A stretch of DNA of 33,890 bases from Flavobacteriia bacterium (GTDB lineage Bacteria; Bacteroidota; Bacteroidia; Flavobacteriales; Flavobacteriaceae). Both the position numbers and the translations under genes were made by a program. Shown here one piece after another: positions 33,693 through 33,890 of the stretch. A model generated the notes under the pieces. The model worked only from the letters and a program-made list of their open reading frames with translations, did no database searches and had not been told where the DNA came from. The stretch covers positions 1-33,890 of the forward strand of contig DAOUQH010000007.1 of NCBI GenBank assembly GCA_030625645.1, given 5' to 3'. The first letter of the stretch is position 1. Every line of letters starts with the position of its first letter.

Positions 33693-33890
33693 ATGAAAAT
33701 ATATATTTTAAAAATCACTTTGAGCATAATGTTAATTTCAACTTCATTAAATGCTCAAATCTTTCAAGGAAAAGCTATTTATGAGTCAAAAACTACTTTA
33801 GACATTGATTTTTCAAAATCAGGAATTCCAGCTGACAGAATTAAAATGATCCAGGAAAGAATGAAGAATAATCTGGAGCGAACTTATGAA
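33693..33890 (+). CDS. GLPGLI family protein (3'-truncated by the window edge)
   Basis: The first 66 codons are visible. ATG at 33693 opens a signal peptide (MKIYILKITLSIMLISTSLN then AQ) followed by FQGKAIYESKTTLDIDFSKS and a helical RIKMIQERMKNNLERTYE. The opening, with a short strand then a TLDIDF segment and a RM(K)xxLE(R/K)TY helix, is typical of the Bacteroidota GLPGLI family, exported proteins of unknown function. The stop lies beyond the window. The gene is divergent from the deoxynucleoside kinase across a 220-base spacer, which besides the kinase -7 element shows nothing I can name. Confidence 0.8.
   Translation, partial: MKIYILKITLSIMLISTSLNAQIFQGKAIYESKTTLDIDFSKSGIPADRIKMIQERMKNNLERTYE

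Noticed and set aside
1-33890. CRISPR array, tRNA, rRNA, integrase or transposase
   Set aside because: No regularly spaced repeats, no tRNA-like cloverleaf, no rRNA-like segment and no recombinase motifs were seen on either strand.

Overview
The window is chromosomal DNA of a low-GC member of the Bacteroidota, most likely a marine or soil Flavobacteriia species. The grounds are the very AT-rich sequence, a complete Bacteroides-aerotolerance (bat) operon, Bacteroidota-restricted families (DUF4837, DUF4252, GLPGLI, OMP_b-brl_3 receptors), lipoproteins with an acidic stretch after the lipobox Cys, and several TAnnTTTG-type -7 promoter elements. I see no rRNA, tRNA, CRISPR array, transposase or phage gene. 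Both edges cut a gene: a MltD-like lytic transglycosylase on the left and a GLPGLI-family protein on the right. No gene-free stretch exceeds about 225 bases.

Region by region. 1-2291 (+) holds the 3' part of a LysM lytic transglycosylase and a DUF4837 lipoprotein. 2292-11181 (-) is the bat operon, in transcription order moxR, DUF58 protein, BatD-like/DUF4381-like membrane protein, batA, batB, batC, batD, batE. A four-helix-bundle (23S-IVP/Avd-like) gene lies between batA and batB, enclosed by a 25-bp imperfect inverted repeat. panB (-) follows with its own terminator. A TonB-receptor-like outer-membrane protein (+) and an orphan acidic-anchored lipoprotein (-) converge on a roughly 116-bp intergenic repeat; a diverged second copy sits near 32.3 kb.

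15945-23514 (-) is a long co-directional cluster. It runs from a DtxR/MntR-type regulator, through a membrane-anchored DtxR+FeoA fusion, a stand-alone FeoB GTPase and a separate FeoB permease half (ATGA overlap), to a RecB-like helicase-nuclease and CvpA. A perfect 16-bp palindrome upstream of the first gene is a strong operator candidate. The first four genes read as one ferrous-metal uptake and control unit.

23643-33890 is mostly housekeeping: a serine beta-lactamase-like hydrolase (+), a TerB-like protein (-), mfd (+, probable TTG start), a PIN-PhoH ATPase (+), a DUF4252 lipoprotein (+), a TlpA-like thioredoxin (-), a cold-shock protein (-, with a clear terminator), a deoxynucleoside kinase (-), and the start of a GLPGLI protein (+).

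The most notable items are the split FeoB with its membrane-tethered DtxR-FeoA partner and palindromic operator, the cassette-like IVP gene inside the bat operon, and the two-copy intergenic repeat. All functions are assigned by reading motifs and family resemblance by eye; no database search was run.
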